A stretch of DNA of 64,000 bases from Rhizophagus irregularis. Taxonomy: Eukaryota; Glomeromycota; Glomeromycetes; Glomerales; Glomeraceae. This document shows, in pieces, positions 1-13,623 of this stretch (positions are counted from its first letter, which is position 1; the number at the start of each line of letters is the position of its first letter). The DNA lies in contig NC_089446.1 in the NCBI RefSeq assembly GCF_026210795.1, positions 248,001-312,000 of the forward strand. The letters run 5' to 3'. Under the pieces are notes generated by a model, which saw only the letters and a program-made list of their open reading frames with translations, searched no databases and was not told where the DNA came from. Made by a program: the position numbers and the translations under genes.

Positions 1-219
1 GGTAAAAAAGAAATCACTTACCTATAATCTTATACAACCAGTTTATAATTAATAGGATTAAAAAAAAAAAATAATATTTGGGTTGTTAAGAACAAAAATT
101 GAGCAGAGACGTTCGGACATATAGATATATATATAATATAACAACATTCACAACTTGACCAATTCTATATGTAAACTGTGTTTTTTTAGTTATGCTCTGG
201 CCCCAGATACGACTACTTA

Positions 220-340
220 TGCACATGTGCATCAAATCAAGAAAGAAAATTATAAAAGAAAATTATTTACATAAAAATCAAAACAAATAAAAAAAAATGC
301 ACATGTGCATCAGAACAAGAAAGAAATTATTTTTGTAAAA
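220..340. repeat. Direct repeat with perfect 12-bp palindrome TGCACATGTGCA
   Basis: The palindrome TGCACATGTGCA occurs at 220-231 and 298-309, each followed by a closely matching stretch (TCAAATCAAGAAAG versus TCAGAACAAGAAAG). The copies are 78 bp apart. They look like a local direct duplication upstream of the first Hsp70-like gene. A protein-binding palindrome is possible but unproven. The rest of 1-950 shows no convincing gene; the short open frames there have no family features. Confidence 0.6.
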
Positions 341-953
341 TCAAAAATAAGCTTTCTCATCCCCCCATCTAATTATTTGGTTTACATATATACACAATAC
401 GTACTATGTACATACATACATAAAATACGTACGTATATATACGTAATGTGGGAAAGTCGAACGAGCAATAAACACAGGTTTCTCGACTCAATTTTATTAG
501 AAAAATTTGTTTAAGTATGGCTTTAACTTTTTTAAAGTTTTTAACGTGAAGTTGATCGTACCTACGGTTTAAAATGAGATGTGGAGTTGGTTGCACCTTA
601 CCTATTACCATACTTAGCAAGAAAAAAATAAATAAAAGAAAAAGAAAAGCGAGAAGGAATAAAAAAGGAGAGAGGAGTTGAAGAGAATAAAGAGAAAAAA
701 GTGGTTATTTTATACTATATTTTACTTAACCATGATGAGTCATTTTACAAACATGTAAACTCCGATAGTATAGAAAATAGACATGTGTTTGCAATAATTT
801 CTCACGTAATCTTGTATATGACGTCAAATTTTATATACTATTTCTGTGGACGTATATCAATCATTACATCACTAACCGAAAAACCCATTACTGCGTAACT
901 TATTACAGTATATTTTCAAAAATATTAGTGATGTACAATCGAAGTCTAAACTC

Positions 954-1058
954 CTAGTATATGTGGTACAATATGATGCAGGTGAATATATATTTATGAT
1001 GCAGGTTGCAGGTTACGGCTGGTTACGCTGAGTAATCAGTTGTGCGACATGTGCGACG
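954..1058 (+). promoter_or_regulatory. Promoter block shared by Hsp70-like copies 1 and 2
   Basis: Two blocks are nearly identical to sequence upstream of the second copy: TAGTATATGTGGTACAATATG near 955-976 (copy 2 near 28445) and GTTACGCTGAGTAATC followed by TGTGCGACATGTGCGAC near 1022-1057 (copy 2 near 28471-28506). Copy 1 carries extra short duplications of GATGCAGG between the blocks. The third copy keeps only a weak TGTGCAACTTGTGCAAC echo. Conservation between paralogues whose other flanks have diverged suggests shared control elements, although recent duplication would also explain it. Confidence 0.5.
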
Positions 1059-1100
1059 ATGTACTCCTTAAAATTTTTTTTTAAAAAAAAAGAGTTTATT

Positions 1101-3588
1101 ATGGCTAATGAACGTTCAAAAGATAATTCTTCTGAAGAATTGTTTTCTGATAAACCTCTTAAAGTTATTGAAAAACTTGGATTTAGTTATTATGAATTAA
1201 ATAATAAATTTATTAATTTATTAGAAGAGAATCAAAGGATTAAACAACAATGTAAAAATCTTGAAGATAAAAATCAAGAAAATTTACAAAAAAATCAAGA
1301 AATTTCACGTATAAATTCAAGTTTAATTGAAAAAAATAAAGAAGTCTCACGAATTAATTCTGAATTAAAAGAAAAACTTGAAGAAAAAGAAAAAAATTTT
1401 AAAGAATTTCAACAATATGTTTTAAATTTGGAAAATCAAAGAAATGAAGAATTACAACAATTACAAAAGCTTGAAATGATGTCTCAAAGTATTGATAAAA
1501 ATTTAGGTGTATTGAAATTAGAAGAAATTGATGAAAATATTATTAAAACTTTTAAAGAAAATAATGAAGATTTCTTGGCAAGCTTTTCAAACAAAAGTAT
1601 GTAATTATCGTAGTATATTTTTTTAAATTTTTTTCGGAATATTATTTAATTTTGTACCCTAAAAAAGATCCAGATGAATCACTGCCTTATTATTCTAATA
1701 TTAAAGTCGTCGTTGGGTTAGACTTTGGAACAACATGTTCTGGATTCTCTTATTGCCATGTTGCTAATAAACAAAATATATGTTCAAATGAAATATGGCC
1801 TGGAGAAATTACCCAGTTTAAAACAAATACAGTTCTTCAATATGATGATAAGTATAATGATGTCGTGCTTTGGGGTGCTTCAGCTTTAGCCAGAAAACCA
1901 AATCGCCGAATCAAAAGAAATAAGCCTGTTGAATTATTCAAATTATGGTTGGGCAACCTAGATAAACGTTTAAAACCAAGACTTCCAGTTGATCATAAAA
2001 AGGCTATTACCGATTATCTTAGAGAAATTGGAAAGGTATGAATCAAAATTAGTTATAGCGTAATCCAAGTAATATTTTTTTTAATACTAATTAACTTTAT
2101 TTAAATGAAATTTAAGGTCATTAAAGATAAAATTGCTTGGAGTGTTAATTTCTTCGAAAATGTTTTATTAGTTCTTTCTGTTCCTGCAGAATATTCAGAA
2201 AAAGATAAAAGTATTATGAGAAAATGTGCTTATAATGCAGGTCTTATTAATGTTAAAAATTCGAAAAATCTAGAATTTATCACGGAATGTAAGTAATGTA
2301 AGAAGAATTTAAAAAGCTAGTGTTTTAACTAATAAACTAATTTTTATTTACAGCTGAAGCTGCAGCAATTTATTGTATGAATAATAAATTAAATGAATTA
2401 CAGGAATATAACTTAGGAAGTAAGTTATTATAATGAATTTAATTATCTTAAAGGAATAATTAACTAATTAAATTATTATCAGTGACACTTATGGTTGTTG
2501 ACTGTGGTGGTTATACTGTTGATTTAACTACTCGCAAGTTAGTTGGAATTAATCCACTTCGATTAGGTGAGGTTACTGCACGCATTAGGGACTACAGTGG
2601 AAGTACATTTATAGACGGAGGATTTATTGAGTTTTTACGTAAAAGACTTGGAGCTCGAGCTATAAATCTCTTAAGAGAAAATAATTATGATCAATTTCAA
2701 TTTTTGGTTCAAGAATTCTGTAAAAATGTAAAAGAACCTTTTACAGGAGATAATAGAGAATTTAATTATGAACTAGATATTAAAGATATTGCTCCAGGTT
2801 TATTGCAATATGTCGATAAAGAAATCATGGAAATGATGGTAGAAAATGAATGGATGATTAATATTAAATATAATGACATAAAGTTAATGTTTGATCCTAT
2901 AATTGAAAGAATTATTCGTTTGATACATGTACAACTTGATAATATTCAAGAAGCTTGTTCCGCAATGTTTTTAGTTGGAGGATTTAGTGAAAATCAATAT
3001 TTTCAGAAAAGAATTAAGCAAGAATTTAATCATACAGTGAAAACTTTTTCAGTTCCTGCTCAACCTATAGCAGCAATTGCACATGGAGCTGTTATTTATG
3101 GATTACTACTTACAAAATCACCACGTACTAGCAATGAATATGCATTTTATGCGGCTTGTATCACCGCAAGGGTTCTTAAATATACTTATGGAATTAAAGT
3201 GTGCTTGGATTGGAAGAAAGGTGACTCTCCTGACAGAAGAACTCCTGATGGAAAAATTTTTAAATTTAATCCTTTAGTGAAGAGAGGGACGGCAGTAGAA
3301 GTCGGTAAAGTAATTAGCTTGTATGAACATGTACCTCTTCTTCCATGTCAAACGGAATTTAGTTTTGAAATATATAAGTCTTCTAATTCTGATCCAAGAT
3401 ATTGTGATGAGACTGGAATGGAATGTGTAGGGAAATTGCGAATTGACCTTCCAGATGTTCATTTAGGTTATAATAGACCAGTTACCTTTGGACTTTCCTT
3501 TGGTGACATGGAAATTTCAGCATTTGCGAAGAATAATGTCAATGGACAAACATATGTAACTTCACTTTGTTTAAATAATGATATTTGA
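1101..3588 (+). CDS. Coiled-coil / HSPA12-like Hsp70 ATPase, copy 1 (intact)
   Basis: Five exons: 1101-1596, 1668-2035, 2117-2288, 2354-2419, 2483-3588. All donors (GTATGT, GTATGA, GTAAGT) and AG acceptors keep phase and give 735 residues. Residues about 1-165 are Glu/Lys/Gln/Asn-rich and predicted coiled coil, starting MANERSKDNSS. The Hsp70 actin-like ATPase follows: phosphate-1 motif GLDFGTTCSG near residue 182, SEAAAIYC, phosphate-2 motif DCGGYTVD near 374, and adenosine motif LVGGFSENQYF near 530. There is no classical Hsp70 substrate-binding tail, as is usual for the HSPA12 branch. The start at 1101 rather than 1059 is chosen because MANERSK aligns with the starts of both paralogues. 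The protein is probably a soluble ATP-dependent chaperone or sensor that self-associates through its coiled coil; its client is unknown. It belongs to a local family with the genes at 28.6 and 46.4 kb. Confidence 0.88.
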
Positions 3589-4899
3589 CGATATTTAAAA
3601 GTTACGATTAAATATAATTACTTGTATAACAATAAATTATTTTACCTTATATTACTTACAGTTAGTTGTATGTTCGCAATGATAATAATATAGGTAGTTT
3701 TAATTTTGCATTTTTATTAAAAATTCTTTTTTAAAAATTACTTATGATTAAATTACTTAGGCGTAAGATGAGGATAATAAAGATTGTATGTTAGAACAAT
3801 ACGAGACTTTTTTTTGTGTTTTTAAGTTCCTGTTATGGAAATACTTGGAGTGTATATATATACTTTAAGTTTTTTTTTTACAACTAATTTATAGGTCAAC
3901 CTGTATACAATAAATATACTTAGCATTCTTATCAAATTGGCTTTTGGAGTTACAGTATTTATCCTATTAGTTCAGAAACTTTTAACTAGCTTCATAAGAA
4001 GCTACACAAGCTTTACATACGAGAGAAAAGCTTTCATAAATTTACCAAAAGCAGATTATTTTTCGACTTTATGATGTTAAGCCTACAGATTTATTTTTAT
4101 TGCTGCTTTGGCAAAGGCATGCGTGTGCACGCAGATTATCATGTATTTGGAGTGAATTAAGTGAATTAGTAAAAGAGGTTAATAATAAAGTTATGCATAT
4201 AACAAAGTTGACATCAATAACTTTAAGCTGAAAAGACGCTAAGATAATGATCAAAATAGATTTGCATGTTACATTTGTATCCAAGAATAATTTAGATTAT
4301 TAATAAAAGTATGATTCGAAAGAATTTAGTTATATCGATGAAGATGATATAAAAAATTTTACCATTTATAGATTTAATAATATTTAACATAATGTAAAAT
4401 AGGTAAACATATTGAATACCATATAATAAATTCATATTTTTTTTTTTCTAGATAATGAAACTAAAATATATAGATTTGAAACTTTACTTTTATAAAATAA
4501 TGAAATTCAAACATGTGATTATTTTTAATGATTATTATGACGTTCTTTTTAATGGAATAAATGATATAAATGATATAATTATTATTTTATATACGTCCTA
4601 AAATTGATAAAATTAAGAAAGATACAATACTCTGAAAAAATTATAGCCCATCTATAAAGCAGAGACATTGCATGTGAGTGTCCGACGGACTTAATGTTCA
4701 CTTCAGGATATTTTTTTGTTATGATCAAAATTATTTTACATAATACTCTGAGTTTATACTATGTTAAATATTAGAGGTTCAAACATTAAATTTGTATGAA
4801 ATCATGCAAAGTTTTTGATGATCAAACCAATAGAAAATTATTGATCATTTCAAGGACAAAAAGGAGACATCAGGGGAACGGCATAAGTGCTACTGAAGA

Positions 4900-5115
4900 T
4901 CTTACTTCACTGAAACAGAAGTGACTGGCCGGACCTATCACAGAATATGAATTGTCTTTAGACGGATTTTCTTGAGCTCGGAGACCGCAATCTAACTCGG
5001 ATACCGCAGTCAAAAGACAGAATATGAGTTGCCTTATGGTGAAGACAGAAAACGAGCTGCCTTTGGCAAAAGAAGTCTAGAGTTCAGATACCGCAGTTGG
5101 TAGGAAAGGAGGGAA
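4900..5115. repeat. Degenerate short repeats in a less AT-rich patch
   Basis: A CAGAATATGA.TTG motif appears near 4940 and 5020 and a related ACAGAAAACGAGCTGCC near 5046. A GATACCGCAGT motif recurs near 4999 and 5088, with GAGACCGCAATCT near 4980. GC content is visibly above the flanks. It is probably the worn remains of a tandem repeat or mobile element of unknown class. Confidence 0.45.
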
Positions 5116-8100
5116 CAGATCAGGAGTTCTATTTGTGGTTTAACATTTTACATTCCTTAATTTCATTATACTTTTTTACTTGCTGTATTGTCAATAGTTT
5201 ACTATGGTTTATTATGTATTGCTTTGTAACTTTGTAACTGATTTCATATAAATAAATGTATTATATACCTAACTTGACAGTATATAATTATATGTAATAA
5301 TAACCAGATTAATAAATTGAATAGATTAGTTAGATTGTTAGAAGTTTATTAGACAAAGGTGTTCAATAATTTATTGATCACTAAGACTAGTTGGATAGAA
5401 ATCAGTTAATGCTAATTACTTATTATAAATTTAGGATGTCTTAAAAAACTATTGAAGTGGTCCGTATAAAAATTTTTTTATTTAATACTTAGATGACGTA
5501 AAAAAATATATTGTTTTCAACTTTATTTTCATAATTTCTTTTTTAAATTAATTCTATGGTTCATGAGGTAGGATAATTCGTATTCTTTTAAAGTTGTTAG
5601 TTTCGTTATTTTTAACAAAAATAATACAAAATGCCAAAGAAAAAATGTCAATCGTAAAAAAACCTGTTATAAAATGGATTAGCTTATTTTAGCGATTTTT
5701 GAACACAATATTCCTTTTCTTCCATGCGGTCATCAAAGTGTGAATCAAACTTTGTCTTCATATTTTTATTTTCTTCTGTAAATAATTCATCAGTTTATAT
5801 ACATATGTTATCTTTTAAAAACCTATATTCTATTATATTTTTTATCTTTTATCATTTTATTATTTATCTTTTTTACATAATCTTAAAGTTTTTTTAACCA
5901 TATAATATTTTTATAAACGTTGATGGAGCTATAAACATTTTATAACAGTACAAACTCGTATTTCATATTTTTTCCTTATATATAGAAAATTTTATTACAT
6001 TTAATATTATTAAATATGTAAAAAATATGGGTAAAAGTGTATACTTTGTTCAATAAAGCGTGAATAAAGTTATTTTTAAAGTTCTGTTTAAACTTCGTTT
6101 TTTATTGAAAAATTGAAAAAAAAGCCGCTAAATGTTACACGAGATAAAGCCACGTCACATCACAGGTCACATGTCAGCTTTTTTTACGAGTTATTCGAGT
6201 ACCACCTTGTGAATGTTTGAAGTTGCAAAGAAATTTGTTGTTTTGAGCCTCACTACTTAATTTATAACATAATAAACTTTTATCTGTATAATTAATTATA
6301 ACTCTAAAACTCTTTGCACTTCTAACAATGACAATAAAAACAATAAAATTATAAAAGCTTCACTTTATTATTTTAACTTTGAATAACGATTATCTATTAA
6401 CAATTCAATAATCACAGTATATTAAAACATTGTCGTATCTTGATAAATAAAATTTTATTTGAATGTCGCACAAAAAATTGCTATGATATGTACTAATAGC
6501 ATATAAGTATTGAAACAAAGTTTATGGCACTAAATTATTATATGTGGCGAAGTGGGATGTTTTAAAAACAGAATAAAATAATAAAAAAGCAAATTGTAAT
6601 AAAATATATTACGTTGACGCGTAAATAATTTTTATAATATCTTACAGTTTTATTGCTTTATTTAATCATCATATTTTGTTATGGTTTTCTTTAAAAAATT
6701 TTTAATATTCATTCTGTGGAATATTAATCAATCAATCCATCACCTGATTAAGTGATCACAGATGCAATCTTCGCATTAGCGATTTTATTAAGCTGAAATT
6801 TTTTTTTTATTTATGAAATTTATGATAAAAGACTAATCGAGTATAATTTTTAAAATAATTAAGCACTCAATAATTTAAAACATTTAGCTTTAGCTTGAAA
6901 TTAAAGCCATTTAATTTTATTGGGTAAACAATTGTTTTTTTTGATAATTGTAACTAATTAAAAATAATCAACAGAATGACATTATTTTTCAAGTTAATCT
7001 TTTTTTTTAAAAAAATTATATTAGATTTCTTTGTTTATAGATACAATTTTGCCCAAGAATATGATATACTATACTAAAAGACGTATAAACCATTTAAAGT
7101 ATTGAAACCGATCGTTATTTTTTTGGTTAAACTCCATCATATCCATATTATCAATAATAATATTTCCATTATATTATCGAAAGATCATTGTATTGAGATA
7201 AGTCGATTCTATTATTCACGATTTAACTCGTAACATATAGATTGATAAGAGCGGATAAAATTAAATTGTAGTGTTTTAAAATGTTTCTTAAGATACATAC
7301 ATTCGATTAAAATAATTTTTTAAATTAAATGATATTTCTTTATTTCTTTATTTATTTTTTAATTTCTAGAATTTTCTATTTTTTCGGCTTACTGTACTGT
7401 ACATCGAATGATCCGAAATCAAACTTATAATCAATCATATTTGGCTAGGTATCAAAAGTCCATATTTTGCAAATATATAATACCAATAAATACAGTACAT
7501 AAAATAAACTAGGCCGCAAGAATTATACTGGCGGTTGAACTATAGTCTCTAGAGTCAAACTATTATCATCTTTATTGATTCACCTTTAGTAAATCTCATT
7601 AATAATTAAACAATTATAAAAAAAAGTTATACCATTAAATATTCAGATGTGATCAATTGATTTGACTTTACCATCAGTCCATGTTACAGAATACACTTTG
7701 GAAAATTCATCAACAATTCTTTAAAATCTATCAAATGTTACCCATTCATGAACCACTAATCAAACTTTTTCTTATCTCATAAATTGAATCTTTTGGTCCA
7801 TTTAGCGAGGATCATAATTTTTATGTTTTTATACCATTCTTGAATAAAATATTGCAGATACTTAGTGTACGCAAAAAAACTATATGAAATTATCGGTCAA
7901 ATTGATCCTATAGGGAATATCTTATAAAAATATTTTAACATTATATGCATATCAATATATTAATATTTTTTTTAAAAAAAATATTATTATTAGTTTTAAG
8001 TGCACGTTATTATTATTCTATAAATAATAAAGTATAGCAATAATTATGTGTAAATTATACATGTTATTCATTACGACTTTTTATATGTATAAAGAATTTA

Positions 8101-9697
8101 TTCATTAACTTGTAGTAGTATACAATATTAAATTGACGCTAATTATCAAATGAAACGTATTAAAATGTACTGTTAATAATGTTTGTATAGTGATGTAAAA
8201 CAGCACGATGATGAACCGAAAAGATACGATATATTTTCCCACACCACTTTTATTATTTTCCCTCTCTTGATATGAATAATTTAACTTTATTTCCTAATTG
8301 ACAATTAACAATTTGATCCGTTCGTATAAAGAATCGAAAAGCTTTAAATGTAGCGGGACACAGCGTTATTGATGACAAATAATGTGATGAACCGATTTAA
8401 TCTCGGTTAGGTTGTATATTTTTTACATGATACGATCATTTTTTAGTTAAGGAGAAACACTCTGATTCGGAGATCAGGCTTTTCTATAATTTTAATGATA
8501 TTCGGAATTTTTTCGGTCACAATCGCGTCAATATATTCTGTCGGAATAGATCTAAAGCACTTTTTACTATATGTAATATCGTTAATTATTGCTCCCTTAT
8601 TCTTTATAACTATAATAAAGGAAATCCGTAGTAATCTCTCGTTTGAAAAAGTGAAATCTTTAATATTATGGTGAATAAGTTAAAGGGATATGATGATTGT
8701 TCCTTGTTTCTATAATTACATTTAATTTTCATATTAAAGTATTTATAATATTAGAAATATTTAAGTGAAGATGCTACTGTATTACGCCTATGTAACTGAA
8801 TAAACGGCCAAAATTCCCAATTTCATTTCAGATTCTTTAAAAAGTACGTTATCGTTAACATTAACTGTTAAGTATATTCATATGATATAGTGGTATGATA
8901 GTTACTGTAATTCATTTTTTTTAATATTAAATCCAATATTAAAAAAACATTTGAAGGTTTTAATTAATAAATTATATTATCTTTACCGCGTTTACTAAGA
9001 TTGAAATATTACTTGTTTCAACAGACGGAATGTTTCTAAAAAAAAAAATCTTTAAATGTCTCGAATCTTGAGAACCTGCCAAAAAAATTTTCGCTAAGAT
9101 ATAACATTAAACAAAAAATATAAACTAAGTTAATAAAAATTTTCTTAAATACTAAAATTTATTAAATAATATTCTGAACTATTTCCAAAAAAAGCATTAT
9201 TAATAATTTAAAACTTCATTATTCAAATTATCTTCTTCTTGATTAATTTTATTGGGATCTATTGTTAAAATAATTTTAAAAATAAAATTAGACAAAGAAA
9301 ACCATTAATAAAATAATAAATTTGGTTTTTTTATCTATCGCTATGGCAATATATCGCTAGGCCTCAAATGTCACGTGTTTAAAGAATTAATCATGTGATT
9401 TTATTAGTTAAAATATAGCAATATTATTTGAGTAAATTAATTATTATTAACATAATTGTATCCTATTAATACATGTCAATGCATTCTTTTATTCATACAT
9501 TCTAATTAATTATTCCCACCCAATTATTCCCACCAAATTATTCCAACCGAACATTATTCCTAGTTAGGGTAAAATAAGTACTAAGTTCAATATAAAAAAT
9601 AACAATGTATTGTAAAACGAACAGATACAACAATTTCAACAACAATATTGTTGATATTTCAGGATTGTTCAATTCTGGACATGAAACAGTTGAAACA

Positions 9698-9698
9698 C

Positions 9699-9730
<32 letters not shown>

Positions 9731-9737
9731 AATAAAT
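9698..9737. repeat. TA and AAT microsatellite
   Basis: A run of TA dinucleotides passes directly into AAT trinucleotides. It is a simple sequence repeat with no coding role visible. Confidence 0.8.
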
Positions 9738-10004
9738 GAACAATCAATCTTTTTCACAGTAGTGTTTTTAGTGAAAACATGGCGATGGACGACTCTTCCC
9801 TCATGATATACATGATCTTAAACTCTTGTCATTTATTCCAATAATTTATAAAAACTTCGCAATCTTTCCGTAAGTGAAATTTCTTTTTGAATATAATAGC
9901 ACATATTCATTCATATTAGACAAGATCGCTACATCACAAACATCATTACAATTGTCTACAAAAAAAAATGTAATACAATAAAAAGAAGGTTAGAAATGAT
10001 TACT

Positions 10005-10290
10005 ATTATAACCTTAACCCTCCTTACCCAAACCCTAAGCTACTCAACACTATTATAAAGATAGCACACCTAATCTAAACAAACTTTCCTTACCCTAACC
10101 CTACTAAGCTACTCCAAACCAAAACTACTATAAAGATAACGCACCTAACCTAAACCAACTCTAACCTTAAGCTACTCCAAGCCAACACTACTCTAAAGAT
10201 AACGCACCTAACCTAAACCCACTCTTCTTACCCTAACCCTAAGCTGCCAAAGTCAAATACCACTCTAAAGCTAACACTACTTTAAAGCCA
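10005..10290. repeat. Interstitial array of ~70-bp units carrying CCCTAA
   Basis: About four imperfect units of roughly 68-72 bp. Each contains AAGCTACTC, then CACTA.T.TAAAGATA, CACCTAA.CTAAAC, and TTACCCTAACCCT-like sequence. The last element matches the complement of the TTAGGG telomere repeat. It is C-rich on the plus strand and T-poor, unlike the flanks. It could be a telomere-associated repeat, an old fusion point, or a satellite that contains the motif by chance. Confidence 0.65.
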
Positions 10291-10785
10291 GTCAACATTA
10301 TTCTACCTAATTATATACCTTTAGCAAATTCTAAAGATGAATATTTTTGAATTCTTATTCTTCCATAAGGTAGGTTTACGTGAAAGGGAAAAAATAAATG
10401 AAATTATTTATGGGTTTTACGTTCAATATTAAAGAAATCAAGAGGACGAGCAAACCGTGGGAAATGCTGATTTGACGATAATCAATTAAGTATGTATCAC
10501 GTTAAATTACTCTAATAAATTACTTCAAATAAATTATTTTAAGCAATCAAATCATATGACATAAAACTTTTTTAGTACGAAAAATCACAATAACAAAATA
10601 AATTGATAATTTTTTATCAATTTATCAATTACTTCACGATATACAATTTAACATTTCATCATTTTTTCAATAATGTCATCCCAACAAAAATATTCATCAT
10701 ATGTCTTTTCATTCCTTATTAGCTTTAGTATATTACCATCAGATGGTACATCATATATGATATCATAAATAGAAATGTTTTACTT

Positions 10786-12990
10786 TTGATCAAATGTTAC
10801 TTTATAGTTGACGATGATCTCATTAAGAATTACCAATATAGAACAATAGTGAATAATACAGCAAAAGCAATTAGAGTTTATGAAACGTTCAATAAAATCA
10901 GAGGAAGAGGAAGAATTATAAGAATAAAAAATTTTGGATGGACAATTATTACCAGGATGAATAAAGAGGAAAGACAATATGTAATAGATAGAGTAAAAGC
11001 AATAGAAAGAGGAAATGATGAGTTAGATGAATTTTAGTATCAGGGGTTATAAAAGAAAATTACAGGAGATTGAATATGGAAAAAACATTATAAATAGATT
11101 TGATTTTAACTTAAAAATCAGATTCGAACTCAAGGAAAGAAGAACAATTAAAAATTAAAATGAATACACTAAGATTGCGAAAAGAAAGGAGATTATTATT
11201 AGAAAATGCAAAAGTATATCAAAAATATCCAAACAGAACAAGGAGGAAAAAGAATTATAACCCAAATACACAAACAATGGAAAATATTAATGAGAAGGAA
11301 ATTAAAATAATGGAATTATATACACCAAAAATAATGTATGAATATAAGGAAATGACAGAAGAAAAAGAAAAACAAGTAAAAGAATGGCTAGAAAAAACAA
11401 GAGAGGCTGAAGAATATGAATATAAACTGAGGATATTAAAGGGATTAGACAGATAAATTTTACAGCAAGGAATAGAAAATACAAGAGAATATAGAAATTG
11501 TAAAATAGAAATTGGAAAAAATAGATTTAATAGTAATAGAAAAGAAACTTGCCAGAGTTGTGAAAAAGACTTTGAAATATTTATAAAAAGAGCAAGATCA
11601 AATTAAAATATCAGAAATAACCATGAGGAGTCAAATTAAAATAAAACAAATATTCAATAAAATACTTAATGAGATAATTTGATTAAAAGATGAACTAAAA
11701 CAACAGAATGATGAGAGGATAATTACGATATCTATAGAGGAATTAACAAATGTTGGGAGATTATTACAGAATAATCAAAATAAATCAAAGAAATATTCAA
11801 AATTAAGAGGAAAATGGTTAGAAAATATCTAGGAATATTACACCTTGAAGATGAGGGATAGATAAACAAATTTTACAGAGGAATTTGGAATTTACCAGAA
11901 TTGCAAAAAGGACATTGAAAAGAAAAATGGCTGGAATTATTAGAAAGATTAACAATCAAAAACTTATAAATAGGACTAGATTTTGACCAAGTTCAAAATT
12001 AAATTTATTCTATTGAAGAAGAATTAATAATTAAATTTTACCCTTAGAATAGTAATTTTGATCCTTTTAGCATTTTTCTTATGATGAAAAATAGCCACAT
12101 TAATTAAATTTAATGGTATATGAGTATATCATATGACCAAGAATAATTTGAGAAAATTGGAAAAATTAATGGGATTTTGAGAAAAGACCTAAAAGAAATC
12201 CAGTACAAAAATACCATAGGAATTTCTGAATAAAGTGATGATTAAGAAGGAATATATAAAAGTAATAATTGTGGAAATATCACAGGATAATCATGAAAAT
12301 AACACAGTGATAATTATAAAGATATCATAAGATGATTACAAGAAAGTCACAAAGAAATTTGAAAATTCTAAGAAAAGAAACTGCGGATAACTAAGAGAAA
12401 AGATTAATTAAAGAATTATAAGAAGAAATATTACAAGGGAAATAATGAAGAGAAATATAACAATTTCCGGAAAAAGAAATTAAAAAAGAGATAAAACCAT
12501 CAAATTATAATAGGAGCAAAATTTTGAGTCATTAAAAAGTCTCAGCAATTAATTAGTGAATGATCAACAAAAATGTTGAAATAAGAAAATCAACAGGAAG
12601 TTTTAGAGGCACAGAAAATGGTCCAATGAGAATTCAGATCTAGAAATATTAATAAAGTGGAAAAATATTTTGAGGACAATATTAAAAAAATCATTTACCT
12701 ATAGTGGGGAGAGAGTAGAATTTTGAACCAAATAATTAATTAGAAATTACCAAATAATAGATTAATACCAAATAAGAAAATTTTGGAAATCTGAAGTAAT
12801 AAATGAGGCGCAGTAAGTCATGTGATAAAGCACAGTAGAGCACAGCAAAATAGTTAATGAAGTATATCAGAGGAATATTTAGAGAGGCACAGTAAAAGTC
12901 AGTTCAATTCTTCTTGAAATATATAGATAATAGATAAGCTTAGAATTTAATTTAATTAGTTTGTAAGGACACAAAGTTTTAAAGGGGGAA
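10786..12990 (+). pseudogene. Decayed purine-rich element ORF region
   Basis: About 2.2 kb with strong purine excess on the plus strand. It contains open stretches at 10786-11037, 11160-11456 and roughly 11461-11604 that read as charged, Lys/Glu/Arg-rich protein, but they are separated by stops. The region ends with AAAGGGGGAAATAATG near 12977, which resembles a polypurine tract, directly before a candidate LTR start TGTAACTGCC. No protease, reverse transcriptase or integrase motif could be recognised, so assignment to an LTR retroelement is inference. A Glu/Lys-rich host gene in decay is the alternative. Confidence 0.4.
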
Positions 12991-12994
12991 ATAA

Positions 12995-13320
12995 TGTAAC
13001 TGCCAGATACCAAGCATGAATATAACAGAATTAGAAGTTGTAGGTAATGTAGAAATTAGGAAAATTATAGAAGTAGGATCAGGAATTAGACAGTAACACT
13101 AATCACTCCTATCATATGAGTATAAACTGGGTATATGATGTCATTTATTACATCATAGTTCTTGATTTCTTTATTCAAGGTAGATTTAATCCCCTTTATT
13201 ACTACCTTTTATTTGGTGATGATGATTTGATGTGACAACTCTTATGAGGAAATTATAGGCATCAGCATTTATAAACAGGTTTATGAATACAACTTTGATA
13301 TATCAATATTTGATATACAG
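12995..13320 (+). repeat. Candidate LTR after a polypurine-like tract
   Basis: Begins TGTAACTGCC immediately after the purine tract and could end at one of the CA dinucleotides near 13320. No second copy was found upstream, so the right boundary and identity are uncertain. If real, the element has lost its 5' LTR. Confidence 0.25.
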
Positions 13321-13623
13321 TAAAATTTTATTTTTCCACTATATGTGTGGACATATAAATATCATATTTGCATTTGGTAAATATAATTTGTTTATTTTTT
13401 TTACAAGATAAAGATTAATTAATTATTAATTTCTTTTTAAATTTTTTTTTTCAAAGGTAAAATGAATCAGAAACAAAATTATCAAATCTAATAACAAAGA
13501 TATATATAAATTAAATATATCAGATAGTATAACTTTTATATTATGATATGTCAGAATATATATAAAATTTTTAGGAAATATTATTATATCAAAGTTTGAC
13601 TGTACTATATTTTGTTTGTTTAT

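Larger units (their letters stand above)
3589..10000. other. Long AT-rich non-coding stretch
   Basis: No open frame with recognisable family features on either strand. About 3940-4280 still aligns with the flank downstream of copy 2 (GAGAGAAAAGCTTT.ATAAATTTAC and the CTACAGATTT block), so part of this stretch was duplicated together with the Hsp70-like gene. The rest is poly-A/T-rich sequence with no RNA gene or element that I can support, except the repeats listed separately. Confidence 0.6.

Noticed and set aside
305-898. Small open frames at 305-514, 369-620 and 701-898
   Set aside because: No motif, paralogue or splice context; length is expected by chance. They lie in the flank of the Hsp70-like gene.
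3077-3462. Frames overlapping exon 5 of Hsp70-like copy 1 (3077-3277 plus, 3274-3462 minus)
   Set aside because: They are shadows of the conserved exon in other frames.
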